A DNA stretch of 18,150 nucleotides from an uncultured Methylobacter sp. (GCA_903831545.1 CAIKYI010000346.1:1-18150), one strand, 5' to 3'; positions 1-7,027 are shown, numbered from the stretch's first letter. Translations and numbers: made by a program. Notes: a model not told the origin generated them from the sequence alone.

Positions 1-20
1 AGGAGCGTGGGAACGATAAC
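1..20. repeat. REP-like repeat, half-palindrome cut by the window edge
   Basis: The sequence GGAGCGTGGGAACGATAAC (2-20) matches 595-613 at 18 of 19 positions. The other copy is the right half of a palindrome, so this one is probably the right half of the same unit, with the left half outside the window. It lies just beyond the 3' end of the broken RAYT gene, so the two copies bracket that gene, as REP sequences commonly do. A small hairpin (CTGGTG, four T, CACCAG; 20-35) follows directly and overlaps the RAYT stop codon. Confidence 0.6.
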
Positions 21-28
21 TGGTGTTT

Positions 29-559
29 TCACCAGGGGTCAATTTCTATCAAGCCCGGCAGTCCGGCATAATGACTGGCGCTCGAATAGCGCCAATGTTC
101 AGCCAGGTTTACATAGCCGCGTTTTACCGGGTTGGCATGGATGTAGTCTAATTTCTGCCTCATCATGGCTTCGCTAAAGACCAGTTCGGCATGAACGCCT
201 TCCTGCCAGAATTGGTAGTCTCGGTCTGTTTTGTGCGCGGTTTTAAAAAAGTGCAAATGTGCCAGTAAGCGATCTGCATGCTGAGTCTGTAAATGATCGA
301 TAATCCTTCGCGCAGTGAAGGATTTGAAGCTGGCTAGGCATTTGTTCAGGTTTTTGGCTTGCGCTATGAAATGTAAATGGTTTTCTAAAATAACGTAACC
401 ATAAAGCCGCAAGCCTTCGTGTTCCTGTTGATAGCGCCAGTAATCGAGCACGATTTGTACCGTCTCGGGACGGGTAAAAATAGGAAGCTATTCCAGCACT
501 GTGCAGGTCATGAAGTGCGGTTTGCCAGGTTCGGTTATGGTGTAGCGACTTCTGCCCAT
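29..559 (-). pseudogene. REP-associated tyrosine transposase (RAYT), broken by an in-frame stop
   Basis: This is a single-domain Y1 (HUH) transposase of the IS200/REP-associated family, which nicks and joins single-stranded DNA at REP hairpins. Reading from the ATG at 559, the product begins MGRSRYTITEPGKPHFMTC, a typical RAYT start, and reaches a TAG at 488-490 (codon 24) where the family usually has Trp (context VLE-stop-LPIFTRP). The same frame then runs open to the TGA at 29-31. The HUH pair is visible as ENHLHF, and the nucleophile is probably the Tyr in LDYIHANPVKRGYV. The full length would be about 176 residues, usual for the family. A GTG at 449-451 could start a 140-residue product, but it would lack the first strand of the fold. 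One G-to-A change (TGG to TAG) explains the break, so either recent decay or a base-call error is possible. REP-like repeats flank both ends. Confidence 0.82.
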
Positions 560-584
560 ATTGATTTTACTCTGCTGTACGGGG

Positions 585-630
585 TTTCCACGCCGGAGCA
601 TGGGAACGATAACCTGGAGCGAGAACGATA
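585..630. repeat. REP-like palindrome with a tandem partial copy
   Basis: An imperfect hairpin (TTCCACGC, CGGA, GCATGGGAA; about 586-606) is followed by CGATAAC. The segment GGAGCATGGGAACGATAAC (595-613) repeats the sequence at 2-20. A shortened copy, GGAGCGAGAACGATA, follows at 616-630. The cluster lies 25 bases upstream of the RAYT start codon, so the transposase gene has repeats at both ends, consistent with RAYT-mobilised REP elements. Confidence 0.6.
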
Positions 631-656
631 CGCGCTTTTTTTGTTATGTTAAAATA

Positions 657-680
657 TCGGACATTGAATAGACTGTCCGG
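657..680 (+). promoter_or_regulatory. Inverted repeat abutting the ribosome binding site of the nuclease-like gene
   Basis: CGGACA (658-663) and TGTCCG (674-679) form perfect six-base arms around a ten-base loop, and a T-G pair can extend the stem by one. The right arm runs into the ribosome binding site GGAG (679-682), which sits seven bases before the ATG at 690. In mRNA the hairpin could shield the ribosome site; in DNA the dyad could be an operator. A weak -10-like TAAAAT lies at 650-655. The function is inferred from position only. Confidence 0.4.
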
Positions 681-689
681 AGAACAAAA

Positions 690-1259
690 ATGACTGATGA
701 TGAATTAAAAGCTCTGGTTGCAAGCCTTGCCGTTGACAGCAAAAACCTGCATGAAGCGCAAAGGGAAACTGATGCGCAAATAAAGGCGACTGATGAACAA
801 ATGAAGCGCACCGATGAGAAGTTGGAGCGCATTGGCATTAGCCTGGGCAATATTGGGCAAAATCAGGGTGATGTGGCGGAAGAGTTCTTTTTTCAAAGTC
901 TGATAAAAGATAATCACTTGGGCAGCATCCGCTTTGATGATGTAACGAAAAATATGGCAAAACACCGGGGTCAACTTCAGGAAGAATATGACTTGGTTAT
1001 GACGAATGGTGATGTCATCGGTATTGTTGAGGTCAAATATAAAGCTCATGAAAACGATCTGGACAAATTGGATCGCAAGATGAAGCACTTTAAAAAGCTG
1101 TTTCCCATTTACCAGAACTATAAGCAATATGGTGCGATTGCATCGTTCCATATCAATGATGATGCGAAAAAAGAAGCCTTAAGACGCGGTTATTTTGTTT
1201 TGCAACGTAGTGGTGATCTGGTTCATACCGAAAGTGGCGATCATTTGACGGTTTTGTAA
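690..1259 (+). CDS. Coiled-coil protein with PD-(D/E)XK nuclease-like core, function unknown
   Basis: This is a 189-residue soluble protein with no signal peptide. Residues 1-50 are charged and helical (repeated DEQMKRTDEKL-type heptads), suggesting a coiled coil. The C-terminal part has the layout of a PD-(D/E)XK nuclease fold: D101 in EEYD, then IVEVKYK with E114 and K116, 13 residues apart, plus an upstream Glu pair (E64, E65) that could be the helix-A acid. Proteins of this design, coiled coil plus a restriction-endonuclease-like core, are common as DUF-type hypotheticals in bacteria rich in mobile elements, and few have a tested function. The start is supported by GGAG seven bases before the ATG. 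The gene stands alone beside a RAYT and its repeats, so it may be accessory DNA. Nuclease activity is inferred, and I cannot name a substrate. Confidence 0.75.
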   Translation: MTDDELKALVASLAVDSKNLHEAQRETDAQIKATDEQMKRTDEKLERIGISLGNIGQNQGDVAEEFFFQSLIKDNHLGSIRFDDVTKNMAKHRGQLQEEYDLVMTNGDVIGIVEVKYKAHENDLDKLDRKMKHFKKLFPIYQNYKQYGAIASFHINDDAKKEALRRGYFVLQRSGDLVHTESGDHLTVL

Positions 1260-1769
1260 TTAAGGCTTTATAAAAATAATGGTTCAAAAAAATGAGCTGG
1301 CCTCAATACTACGTATTATCTTTTTTGGGCTACTGAAATTGGGCATAAAAATAAAACCGGGATATATTATGCAAACATTTGAATTTGAAAGTGATGCCTA
1401 CAAAAACCTTATCTAGATTCCACCACAATATAGCCAATTACATTCAAAGCGTTGAGCGCATACCTTAAAGCCTTTATTTTCAGGTATTGATCGACGATGA
1501 CTCTTGCCAACATAGCGTGCGAGAATTTTGGTCGATCGTCTGAGTAGCGGACAATCAGCCAACACAATGGATACTGGCCTTTATTGTAAAGCTCCTCAGT
1601 GCTTACCTTTATCACAGATGAAACAGGCCGTGGCAACCGTCGGTTAACGTCTGCATCAATAGGGGGCAATCAGCGTAACCCAACAAACTATCACGGAACT
1701 TAAAGCTGTTGTGATGATTATTTTGGGATAAATTGATCTTTCATGAATGCCAATTAGAAACAGGCATCC
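1260..1769. other. Intergenic region without a supported gene
   Basis: No convincing gene, RNA or terminator is visible in these 510 bases. A minus-strand reading frame of 86 codons (1409-1669) resembles no family I recognise and is probably chance or decayed sequence. A plus-strand mini-frame at 1370-1417 starts ATG and gives MQTFEFESDAYKNLI before a TAG; it could be the head of a broken gene, but there is nothing recognisable after it. A 17-base sequence at 1709-1725 (TTGTGATGATTATTTTG) recurs exactly at 6638-6654. Confidence 0.5.
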
Positions 1770-2795
1770 TTATACCGTAAGATCTATATGCTGCATGATG
1801 CTGGTCGTGCCATCCTGGTTAAGGACAACACTGCTGGACAGAACTGAGCCGAGCAATTGATTGGAGGTATTTTTGATGTCGAATGGAGTGCTGATCGATT
1901 GTAATGATATCGCACCAATCCCGATCGATTCCAGGTTGCTTAATTGATCTGCGTCACCGACATTTTTTGTCCATACCTTGAGTTCCTTGAATACAGGATC
2001 GCTCTCGTCTATCCAGCCATCTTGATTTTTATCATATTGAGCCAATTCGTTAAAACCGTTACCGGTAACAGGGCCGAACAATTCACTCCCATTAACGATT
2101 TTACCATCTCCATTCTTGTCCAGAACAAGGAAACCGCTTCCTGATTGCGGAGCGTTGATCTGCTCAGTTTTTCCATTCGAGTCGAGGTCAAAAGCAAAAC
2201 GTTGATCGCTAAGTTGCGCTGCGGTACCACTAAAATTGATCATCAAAGGGTCTGTTTTACGGACCGCATCACCCATGCGGAAGCTGGTCGTAGTGGTTTG
2301 ATTGTATTGACGCTGCATTATTAATTCCAGGCTGAACGAAATCTCCTTACCATCACTGGTCTGTATGATTCCACTGGCCTGCATGGTGGTCAGCTCCGAT
2401 TCGCTGTAACTGCTTACCTTACTGTATTCCACACCATAACCGTTTGGAGGCGGTAAAGCCTCTTGAATGACGATTGGGTCAGCCACTTGTAACGCCTGAG
2501 GCGCCTTAAGTTCACTTGCGTCAAAAAATTGTATCTTTCGTCCGGTCATTTTTTCTATCAGCAGTATAAGAATCCGAGACTTTGGATCAAGTGCCTCGCT
2601 GAGCAGTGCATCATCAAGCCCGGCAGTTTCATTGGCCTGTTTTTGCAGTGCAGCAGAAGAGATGCTGACTTTTGTAGTTGCCAGAGTTTTAGTTGCGGGA
2701 GAATCAACCCAGATGCGCAGGTTTTCTTTTACGCTAGTCTTTTGTGAGCGATCATGACTGGCCTGCATAGCTAATGAATAATTGGCAATTTTCAT
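1770..2795 (-). CDS. EF-hand-like calcium-binding protein, probable flagellar co-regulon member
   Basis: This 341-residue protein has no signal peptide or membrane segment. The C-terminal half holds calcium-loop motifs: DLDSNGK (203-209), then LDKNGDGKI with D226, N228, D230, and YDKNQDGWIDESD with D255, N257, D259, D263, D266. The second and third fit the 12-residue EF-hand loop. The surrounding pattern (SELFG, NGFNEL, VFKELKVW, LESIGIGAISL) is typical of a family of proteobacterial hypotheticals also seen in RTX-like proteins. The N-terminal 120 residues are polar with no recognised domain. The ribosome site GGAG sits just before the ATG. A near-consensus sigma-28 promoter (2828-2854) stands 33 bases upstream, so I infer expression with late flagellar or chemotaxis genes. 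The cellular role is unknown; a calcium-responsive or secreted function is possible. Confidence 0.8.
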   Translation of the reverse strand: MKIANYSLAMQASHDRSQKTSVKENLRIWVDSPATKTLATTKVSISSAALQKQANETAGLDDALLSEALDPKSRILILLIEKMTGRKIQFFDASELKAPQALQVADPIVIQEALPPPNGYGVEYSKVSSYSESELTTMQASGIIQTSDGKEISFSLELIMQRQYNQTTTTSFRMGDAVRKTDPLMINFSGTAAQLSDQRFAFDLDSNGKTEQINAPQSGSGFLVLDKNGDGKIVNGSELFGPVTGNGFNELAQYDKNQDGWIDESDPVFKELKVWTKNVGDADQLSNLESIGIGAISLQSISTPFDIKNTSNQLLGSVLSSSVVLNQDGTTSIMQHIDLTV

Positions 2796-2827
2796 ATCAA
2801 ACTCCGACTTTTTTAAAATACAATGCT

Positions 2828-2854
2828 ATATCGGCTGATTAGTCGGGAACTTTA
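2828..2854 (-). promoter_or_regulatory. Sigma-28 (FliA)-type promoter for the EF-hand gene
   Basis: On the minus strand, TAAAGTTC (2854-2847) is followed by exactly 11 bases and then GCCGATAT (2835-2828). The enterobacterial FliA consensus is TAAAGTTT, 11 bases, GCCGATAA, so 14 of 16 positions match and the spacing is exact. Transcription would start near 2821, leaving a leader of about 25 bases before the ATG at 2795. No comparable site points toward the divergent gene at 3011. Confidence 0.75.
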
Positions 2855-3010
2855 TCGGGGGCTAATATAAATGACTGACTTGGAATTTGATGAAATCAAT
2901 GATTTGCCGAGCAATAATCTGATTGCGCGGATTAAATTCGGGGAAAGTTATAGACTATTGGTTGATTGTTTATTAAACTCAAATTCAAAGCTCTGATGTG
3001 AAGGTGCATC

Positions 3011-3571
3011 ATGATTTCTTCCGTATCCACTAATAGAAGCACTGCTCCTCAGTCTGATTACCTTCAGATTCAATCGCTTGCGCCTGAAAACGATGCAAAC
3101 CAACCAGCTCAAAACCCGATATTAAAACCCGGTGAGTCCCAAGCAAAGGACGATAAAAAAGTTGGGGAACTATCTGAAGGCGATCTAAATGTCATTCGGG
3201 AACTTAAGCAAAGGGACTCCGAAGTTAGGGCTCATGAAGCAGCGCATCTGGCTGCGGCTGGCAGTATTGCAAATGGCGGTGCCAGCTTTAGCTATCAGCA
3301 AGGCCCTGATGGAGTGCGATATGCAATTGGTGGCGAAGTTAGTATAGACACATCGGCGATTTCCGGCGATCCGGCTGCAACGCTACGAAAAGCCGACACC
3401 ATTAGAAGAGCTGCCTTGGCTCCGGCTCAACCATCAGGCGCGGACTTGCAAGCTGCAGCAAGCGCAACGGTAATGGCTGCGCAGGCACTGGCAGAGTTGT
3501 TGCAGAAAAAATTGGCCTCTCAAAATATTGGCAATGACCAAAGGGGCACCAAACTCAACGTATCAGCATAA
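3011..3571 (+). CDS. SprA-related putative metalloprotease
   Basis: This 186-residue protein resembles the SprA-related / CJM1_0395-type putative metalloprotease family. The diagnostic stretch is RELKQRDSEVRAHEAAH followed by AAGSIANGGASFSYQQGPDG and YAIGGEV. H75-E76-x-x-H79 forms an HExxH zinc-protease-like motif. The C-terminal helix (DLQAAASATVMAAQALAEL) is also typical. The first 60 residues are polar and probably disordered, and there is no signal peptide. Peptidase activity is a family prediction from the motif; I know of no firm substrate. The start is supported by AAGGTG four bases before the ATG. The gene is divergent from the sigma-28-linked EF-hand gene (215-base gap) and converges on the NlpC/P60 gene with only two bases between stop codons. 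Confidence 0.8.
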   Translation: MISSVSTNRSTAPQSDYLQIQSLAPENDANQPAQNPILKPGESQAKDDKKVGELSEGDLNVIRELKQRDSEVRAHEAAHLAAAGSIANGGASFSYQQGPDGVRYAIGGEVSIDTSAISGDPAATLRKADTIRRAALAPAQPSGADLQAAASATVMAAQALAELLQKKLASQNIGNDQRGTKLNVSA

Positions 3572-3573
3572 GC

Positions 3574-4056
3574 TTAGGGCCGACGCGCACAACTAAAATG
3601 ATTTTCCCAGTACTTGTTTTTCAGGCTGGACACTAACACCTTTCCTGTGCGCTGACTGGGAGCATGGATAAAATCGTCATTATCGACATAAATGCCAACA
3701 TGCGAAAAAGGCTTGCCGTTAGTGTTAAAAAACACCAGATCCCCGGAATGGAGTTCATTTTTTGGTACTTCAGTCAATGATTGCGCCATCCCCTGAGAGG
3801 TTCTTGGTAAAGAGATCCCCTGATGCTCGTAAACATGTTTGACAAAACCACTGCAATCAAACCCTTCGGCGGGGGAACTTTTACCATAACGATAGGGCGC
3901 GCCCTTCAAACTAAGCGCGTAATCAACCGTCGACGAATGATCAGCAAGCGGTTTGTTTTCCGGGACGCTGGCGCAACCGGAAAATAAGACGATACCCGCA
4001 AGTAAAATCGCCCGGATAGAAAAATCTCGATAAATATTAGTGTTAAACCGCTTCAA
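3574..4056 (-). CDS. NlpC/P60 family lipoprotein, peptidoglycan endopeptidase
   Basis: This 160-residue lipoprotein is predicted to cut peptide stems of murein in the periplasm. Residues 11-27 are a hydrophobic signal ending in the lipobox LFSGC, which makes C28 the lipidated residue. The NlpC/P60 domain follows: catalytic C68 in FDCSGFV, H119 in SHVGIYV and H131 in FIHAPS, with PYRYGKSSP upstream as usual. The length matches small Spr/NlpC-type enzymes. The start is TTG at 4054-4056; no ATG or GTG lies in frame between it and an upstream TAG, and the ribosome site is poor (AGG about 12 bases away), so the exact start is uncertain. The gene stands alone, divergent from the ABC operon. It may serve general cell-wall remodelling rather than flagellar assembly. 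Confidence 0.88.
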   Translation of the reverse strand: MKRFNTNIYRDFSIRAILLAGIVLFSGCASVPENKPLADHSSTVDYALSLKGAPYRYGKSSPAEGFDCSGFVKHVYEHQGISLPRTSQGMAQSLTEVPKNELHSGDLVFFNTNGKPFSHVGIYVDNDDFIHAPSQRTGKVLVSSLKNKYWENHFSCARRP

Positions 4057-4160
4057 TGTAGTTTTAAACCTGTTTTGGAACTGAGTGAAATTTCCCTACA
4101 AGGATAGGCCATTACCAATAAATTGGCTAGATGATAAAGAACATCCTCGCACCTACTCCT

Positions 4161-4190
4161 GTGTAAAGATAGAATAAGCATCTTTCACAC
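4161..4190 (+). promoter_or_regulatory. Inverted repeat upstream of the ABC importer operon
   Basis: GTGTAAAGAT (4161-4170) and ATCTTTCACAC (4180-4190) pair across a nine-base loop with one bulged C. The repeat ends 20 bases before the ATG at 4211, a position that suits either an operator or a leader hairpin. A second small dyad (CCAAT, AA, ATTGG; 4115-4126) lies further up in the same divergent gap. I see no clear sigma-70 promoter to anchor either of them. Confidence 0.35.
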
Positions 4191-4210
4191 CAGTTGATGA
4201 GATAACTTTA

Positions 4211-5167
4211 ATGAAATTTTATGCTGTTTTTATCAGTTTGTGCCTGCTTGCCTCCGGTGGAAGTTATGCCCAAGACAAAACCGTCATTCGTATTGGCGTT
4301 CAGGCTTTTGGCACTGTCGATTGGGAACTGGCTGCTTTACAGGATACCCACCAAGATGACTTTGAACTGCAAATCCAGCATTTAGCAAATGCCGAAGCCG
4401 GCAAAATTGCGCTTCAATCGGGTGCTGTCGACATGATTGTCTCTGACTGGATTTGGGTTTCCAGATTGAGATCGACCGGTTCGGATTTTACTTTTTACCC
4501 GTATTCAAATACCTCGGGCGCTTTAGTGGTAGAAAAAAACAGTCCTATCCTTTCTGTAAAAGATCTCAAAGGTAAACGTCTGGGAATTGCCGGTGGCGAA
4601 CTGGATAAAAACTGGCTGTTACTTCAGGCTTTGGCCGGACAAGAAAAACTGGATTTAAATGCTTCGGTAGAAAAGGTCTTTGGCGCGCCACCCTTGATCA
4701 ATGAGCAACTTAAGCAAAAACGTGTAGATGCGGCAATGACCTATTGGCATTTTGCCGCACGACTTGAAGCGCAAGACTATCGCCAGGTAATTGATGGAAA
4801 AGGAATTTTAAAAGGCTTGGGGATTCAGGAAGAGGTTCCAAGCCTGGGTTATGTCTTCAGGCAAAGCTGGGCGAATGAGCATAAACCGGTGGTCAACAGT
4901 TTTTTTAAAGCCAGCCAACAGGCTAAAAACCAGCTGTGTACATTAGACGCCTCCTGGAAAAAAATCATCCCGCTCACGCAGGCAGAAGACTTACCCACCC
5001 AAACAAAACTTCGCCAGCGCTATTGCGAAGGAGGCATTGAGCATTGGGGAAAACCTGAGCAACTCGCCGCCGAGCGCATTTATACAATGTTGCGCAACCT
5101 AAGTAATAATCAGCTGACCGGGCAAGCAGAAAATCTGCAACCTGGCACTTTTTGGTGGATTGAATAA
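4211..5167 (+). CDS. ABC transporter periplasmic substrate-binding protein, NitT/TauT type
   Basis: This 318-residue secreted protein delivers a small solute to the membrane permease encoded next. Residues 1-20 form a Sec signal with likely cleavage after SYA. The mature part has the two-lobe pattern of the NrtA/SsuA/TauA-like family: IRIGVQAFG near the start, GAVDMIVSDWIWVSR, SVKDLKGKRLGIAGG, and VFGAPPLINEQLKQKRVDAAMTYW. The length is normal for the group. The gene overlaps the permease by eight bases, so the three genes form one operon. The family transports nitrate, taurine, alkanesulfonates, thiamine precursors and other solutes, and neither sequence nor context lets me choose. The ribosome site (GAG about eight bases before the ATG) is modest. 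An inverted repeat just upstream may control it. Confidence 0.85.
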   Translation: MKFYAVFISLCLLASGGSYAQDKTVIRIGVQAFGTVDWELAALQDTHQDDFELQIQHLANAEAGKIALQSGAVDMIVSDWIWVSRLRSTGSDFTFYPYSNTSGALVVEKNSPILSVKDLKGKRLGIAGGELDKNWLLLQALAGQEKLDLNASVEKVFGAPPLINEQLKQKRVDAAMTYWHFAARLEAQDYRQVIDGKGILKGLGIQEEVPSLGYVFRQSWANEHKPVVNSFFKASQQAKNQLCTLDASWKKIIPLTQAEDLPTQTKLRQRYCEGGIEHWGKPEQLAAERIYTMLRNLSNNQLTGQAENLQPGTFWWIE

Positions 5168-5918
5168 GCAATTGTTTCCTGTTAAATCCTTATTGCCAAC
5201 CTTTTCCTTGGTGGTTTTTTTAGCCATCTGGCAAGGTGTTGCAGTCTATTTACACAGCAACACCTTACCAACGCCGGAAACAGTAGCTCTGGTTTTCTGG
5301 CAAGGCTGTGCGACCGGACAACTACCGTTTCATCTTGGTGTTACCTTGCTACGTCTGGTGGTCAGTTTTACTATCGCCATGTTGCTGGGTTGCGCTATCG
5401 GCATCGTTTTGGGCCGCAATAAAAAACTCGATGCCTTTTTTGATAACTGGCTGGTCATTTTTTTAAATGTCCCGGCGCTGGTTACCATTATCTTGTGCTA
5501 TGTCTGGTTTGGTCTGGTTGAATCGGCTGCGATTCTGGCGGTGGTGATAAACAAACTGCCCAATGTCATTGTTACCATCAGGGAAGGCACGCGTACGCTG
5601 GATCAGGACTTGCTGGACATGGCCCGCAGTTATCGTTTTGGCAAACGTAAAACCCTGATTCACGTTATCTGGCCGCAATTACATCCGTTTGTGATGGGGG
5701 CAACCCGTTCGGGCCTGGCCTTAATCTGGAAGATTATTTTAGTCGTTGAGTTGCTGGGGCGAAGCAACGGTATGGGTTACCAGTTGCATTTGTTTTTTCA
5801 GCTGTTTGATGTGGCCAGCATTCTGGCTTATACCATTGCTTTTGTTGCCGTCATTCAGCTGATAGAACTGCTGATTTTAAAACCGCTAGACAAAAAAGCC
5901 CTGCGGTGGCGTAGATGA
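5160..5918 (+). CDS. ABC transporter permease, NitT/TauT (BPD) type
   Basis: This 252-residue inner-membrane protein has about six hydrophobic segments and forms the channel of the importer. The EAA cytoplasmic loop that docks on the ATPase lies at about 148-181 (DQDLLDMARSYRFGKRKTLI, then WPQLHPFVMGA), with the key Gly at 161. The length is typical for SsuC/TauC-like subunits. The start is TTG at 5160, overlapping the end of the binding-protein gene; the nearest ribosome-like purines are too close, so initiation probably depends on translational coupling, and a slightly later TTG (5172) is possible. The next gene overlaps by four bases (ATGA), so permease and ATPase are made together. Confidence 0.85.
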   Translation: MNKQLFPVKSLLPTFSLVVFLAIWQGVAVYLHSNTLPTPETVALVFWQGCATGQLPFHLGVTLLRLVVSFTIAMLLGCAIGIVLGRNKKLDAFFDNWLVIFLNVPALVTIILCYVWFGLVESAAILAVVINKLPNVIVTIREGTRTLDQDLLDMARSYRFGKRKTLIHVIWPQLHPFVMGATRSGLALIWKIILVVELLGRSNGMGYQLHLFFQLFDVASILAYTIAFVAVIQLIELLILKPLDKKALRWRR

Positions 5919-6643
5919 CTGACATCCAAATTACTATCAAAAGCAAAACCTACCCGACGGCCACGCAGCCCAGCATTGCCAAGCTCAGACTTGCCCTGAA
6001 AGCTAACGAGTTTACTTGTCTGGTAGGCCCCTCAGGTTGCGGAAAAACCACGCTGTTAAATATTATTGCCGGACTGGACCATGATTATGATGGCGATATT
6101 CTAGTCGGAAAACAATCCACCTATCCCAAGATCGGCTATATTTTTCAGAATCCGAGGCTACTGCCCTGGCGAACTGTCCGGGAAAATATTGAACTGGCAC
6201 TGGAGCAACAACAGTCTCCCCAAATCATTGATGAATTGCTCGACCTTATGCAGCTAAATGCAGTGCAACACGCCTATCCTGAACGGCTGTCACTGGGCAT
6301 GAGTCGTCGCGTTGCAATCATCAGAGCCTTTGCTGTCGATCCTGAACTATTGCTGATGGATGAGCCGTTCGTGTCGCTGGATGCGCCGACCGCGAGACAA
6401 GCCAGGGAACTGTTGCTTAAATTATGGCAACAACGTCCTCATACGGTTTTGTTTGTCACCCATGATTTACGCGAAGCCATCGCGCTGGCTGATCGTCTGG
6501 TATTCTTGTCGGCATCGCCGATGCAGGTGGTTAGTGAAATCATCGTTCCCATCCCTCAGAGTGCGCGCCACAATGAGCTAGCCATTGAAGCTTTCAGGCA
6601 ACAGTTATTACAAAATCATCCTGAAATAAAACAGCTTTTGTGA
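5915..6643 (+). CDS. ABC transporter ATP-binding protein, NitT/TauT type
   Basis: This 242-residue cytoplasmic ATPase powers the importer. Walker A is GPSGCGKT (38-45), the Q-loop is FQNPRLLPW (Q78), Walker B is LLLMDEP (D149, catalytic E150), the D-loop SLD follows, and the switch His is H183 in VTHDL. The LLPWRTVRENI stretch is typical of the SsuB/TauB/NrtD group. The signature motif reads LSLGM (125-129) where the group normally has LSGGM, so the first Gly is replaced by Leu; the second Gly and the following RRVAIIRAF are kept. ATPase activity is still likely but may be altered. The ATGA overlap with the permease gene shows tight coupling. Substrate unknown. Confidence 0.88.
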   Translation: MTDIQITIKSKTYPTATQPSIAKLRLALKANEFTCLVGPSGCGKTTLLNIIAGLDHDYDGDILVGKQSTYPKIGYIFQNPRLLPWRTVRENIELALEQQQSPQIIDELLDLMQLNAVQHAYPERLSLGMSRRVAIIRAFAVDPELLLMDEPFVSLDAPTARQARELLLKLWQQRPHTVLFVTHDLREAIALADRLVFLSASPMQVVSEIIVPIPQSARHNELAIEAFRQQLLQNHPEIKQLL

Positions 6644-6666
6644 TGATTATTTTGCAGTGAAAACAG

Positions 6667-6695
6667 TTGCGAATCAGTAAAAAATGCCTGATACT
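6667..6695 (+). promoter_or_regulatory. Possible sigma-70 promoter for the small repeat protein
   Basis: TTGCGA (6667-6672) and GATACT (6690-6695) stand 17 bases apart and each match four of six consensus positions. The site lies just after the ABC operon and about 70 bases before the ATG at 6766, so the small gene may be transcribed separately. Confidence 0.35.
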
Positions 6696-6710
6696 CTTTG
6701 ACCGTGAGGG

Positions 6711-6734
6711 GGGGCAACCAAAAGGGAATGCCCC
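6711..6734 (+). promoter_or_regulatory. Leader hairpin upstream of the small repeat protein gene
   Basis: GGGGCA (6711-6716) pairs with TGCCCC (6729-6734) around a 12-base A-rich loop. There is no T tract after it, so it is a poor terminator for the ABC operon. It would lie in the leader of the downstream mRNA, 31 bases before the start codon, and could protect the message or control translation. It matches no riboswitch class I recognise. Confidence 0.4.
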
Positions 6735-6765
6735 TATGTTACAAACTAACCAAGGTTAATAGCAT

Positions 6766-7008
6766 ATGAAAAAAACAATTATCTCAGGACTTGCAACAGC
6801 TTTTATTGCACTGTCACCCTTTGCTGTAAACGCCGGCAATGCAGAACCCTATCCCGCAGCAAACTTCCAGCCTAAGGTCATCTATATTGACAAGGAAGCG
6901 GTAAAAGCCACGCCAGATTGCCAACCGCAAAAAACCGCCGAAAAAGCTACCGAGTTTGATCCCAAGTACCCTGCCGCGAACTTTACTCCTAAAGTCATTT
7001 ATCCTTAA
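6766..7008 (+). CDS. Small secreted protein with two YPAANFxPKVIY motifs, function unknown
   Basis: This 80-residue protein starts with a clear Sec signal (KK, then a hydrophobic core, cleavage probably after VNA at 23). The mature part, about 57 residues, holds two nearly identical 12-residue motifs: YPAANFQPKVIY (29-40) and YPAANFTPKVIY (68-79), 11 of 12 identical. They are joined by a charged linker with a single Cys (C52). The second motif ends the protein. The internal duplication implies that each motif is a functional unit, perhaps a peptide that binds a partner or ligand in the periplasm. The gene follows the ABC importer operon with its own possible promoter and a leader hairpin, and is closed by a terminator hairpin. 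AAGG lies ten bases before the ATG. I do not recognise a named family. Confidence 0.8.
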   Translation: MKKTIISGLATAFIALSPFAVNAGNAEPYPAANFQPKVIYIDKEAVKATPDCQPQKTAEKATEFDPKYPAANFTPKVIYP

Positions 7009-7027
7009 ACGAGCTATTTTTAATTAC

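Noticed and set aside
1..630. CRISPR-like repeats around the RAYT gene
   Set aside because: The copies are few, unevenly spaced and palindromic around a transposase, which fits REP elements rather than a CRISPR array.
705..1151. Minus-strand 148-codon frame opposite the nuclease-like gene
   Set aside because: The plus-strand gene has a good ribosome site, a coherent domain layout and motifs; the antisense product shows none.
1409..1669. Minus-strand 86-codon frame as a gene
   Set aside because: No ribosome site, recognisable domain or useful context was seen; I list the region only as intergenic.
6680..6735. Riboswitch in the leader of the small repeat protein gene
   Set aside because: Only one six-base hairpin is visible and no conserved aptamer core known to me is present.
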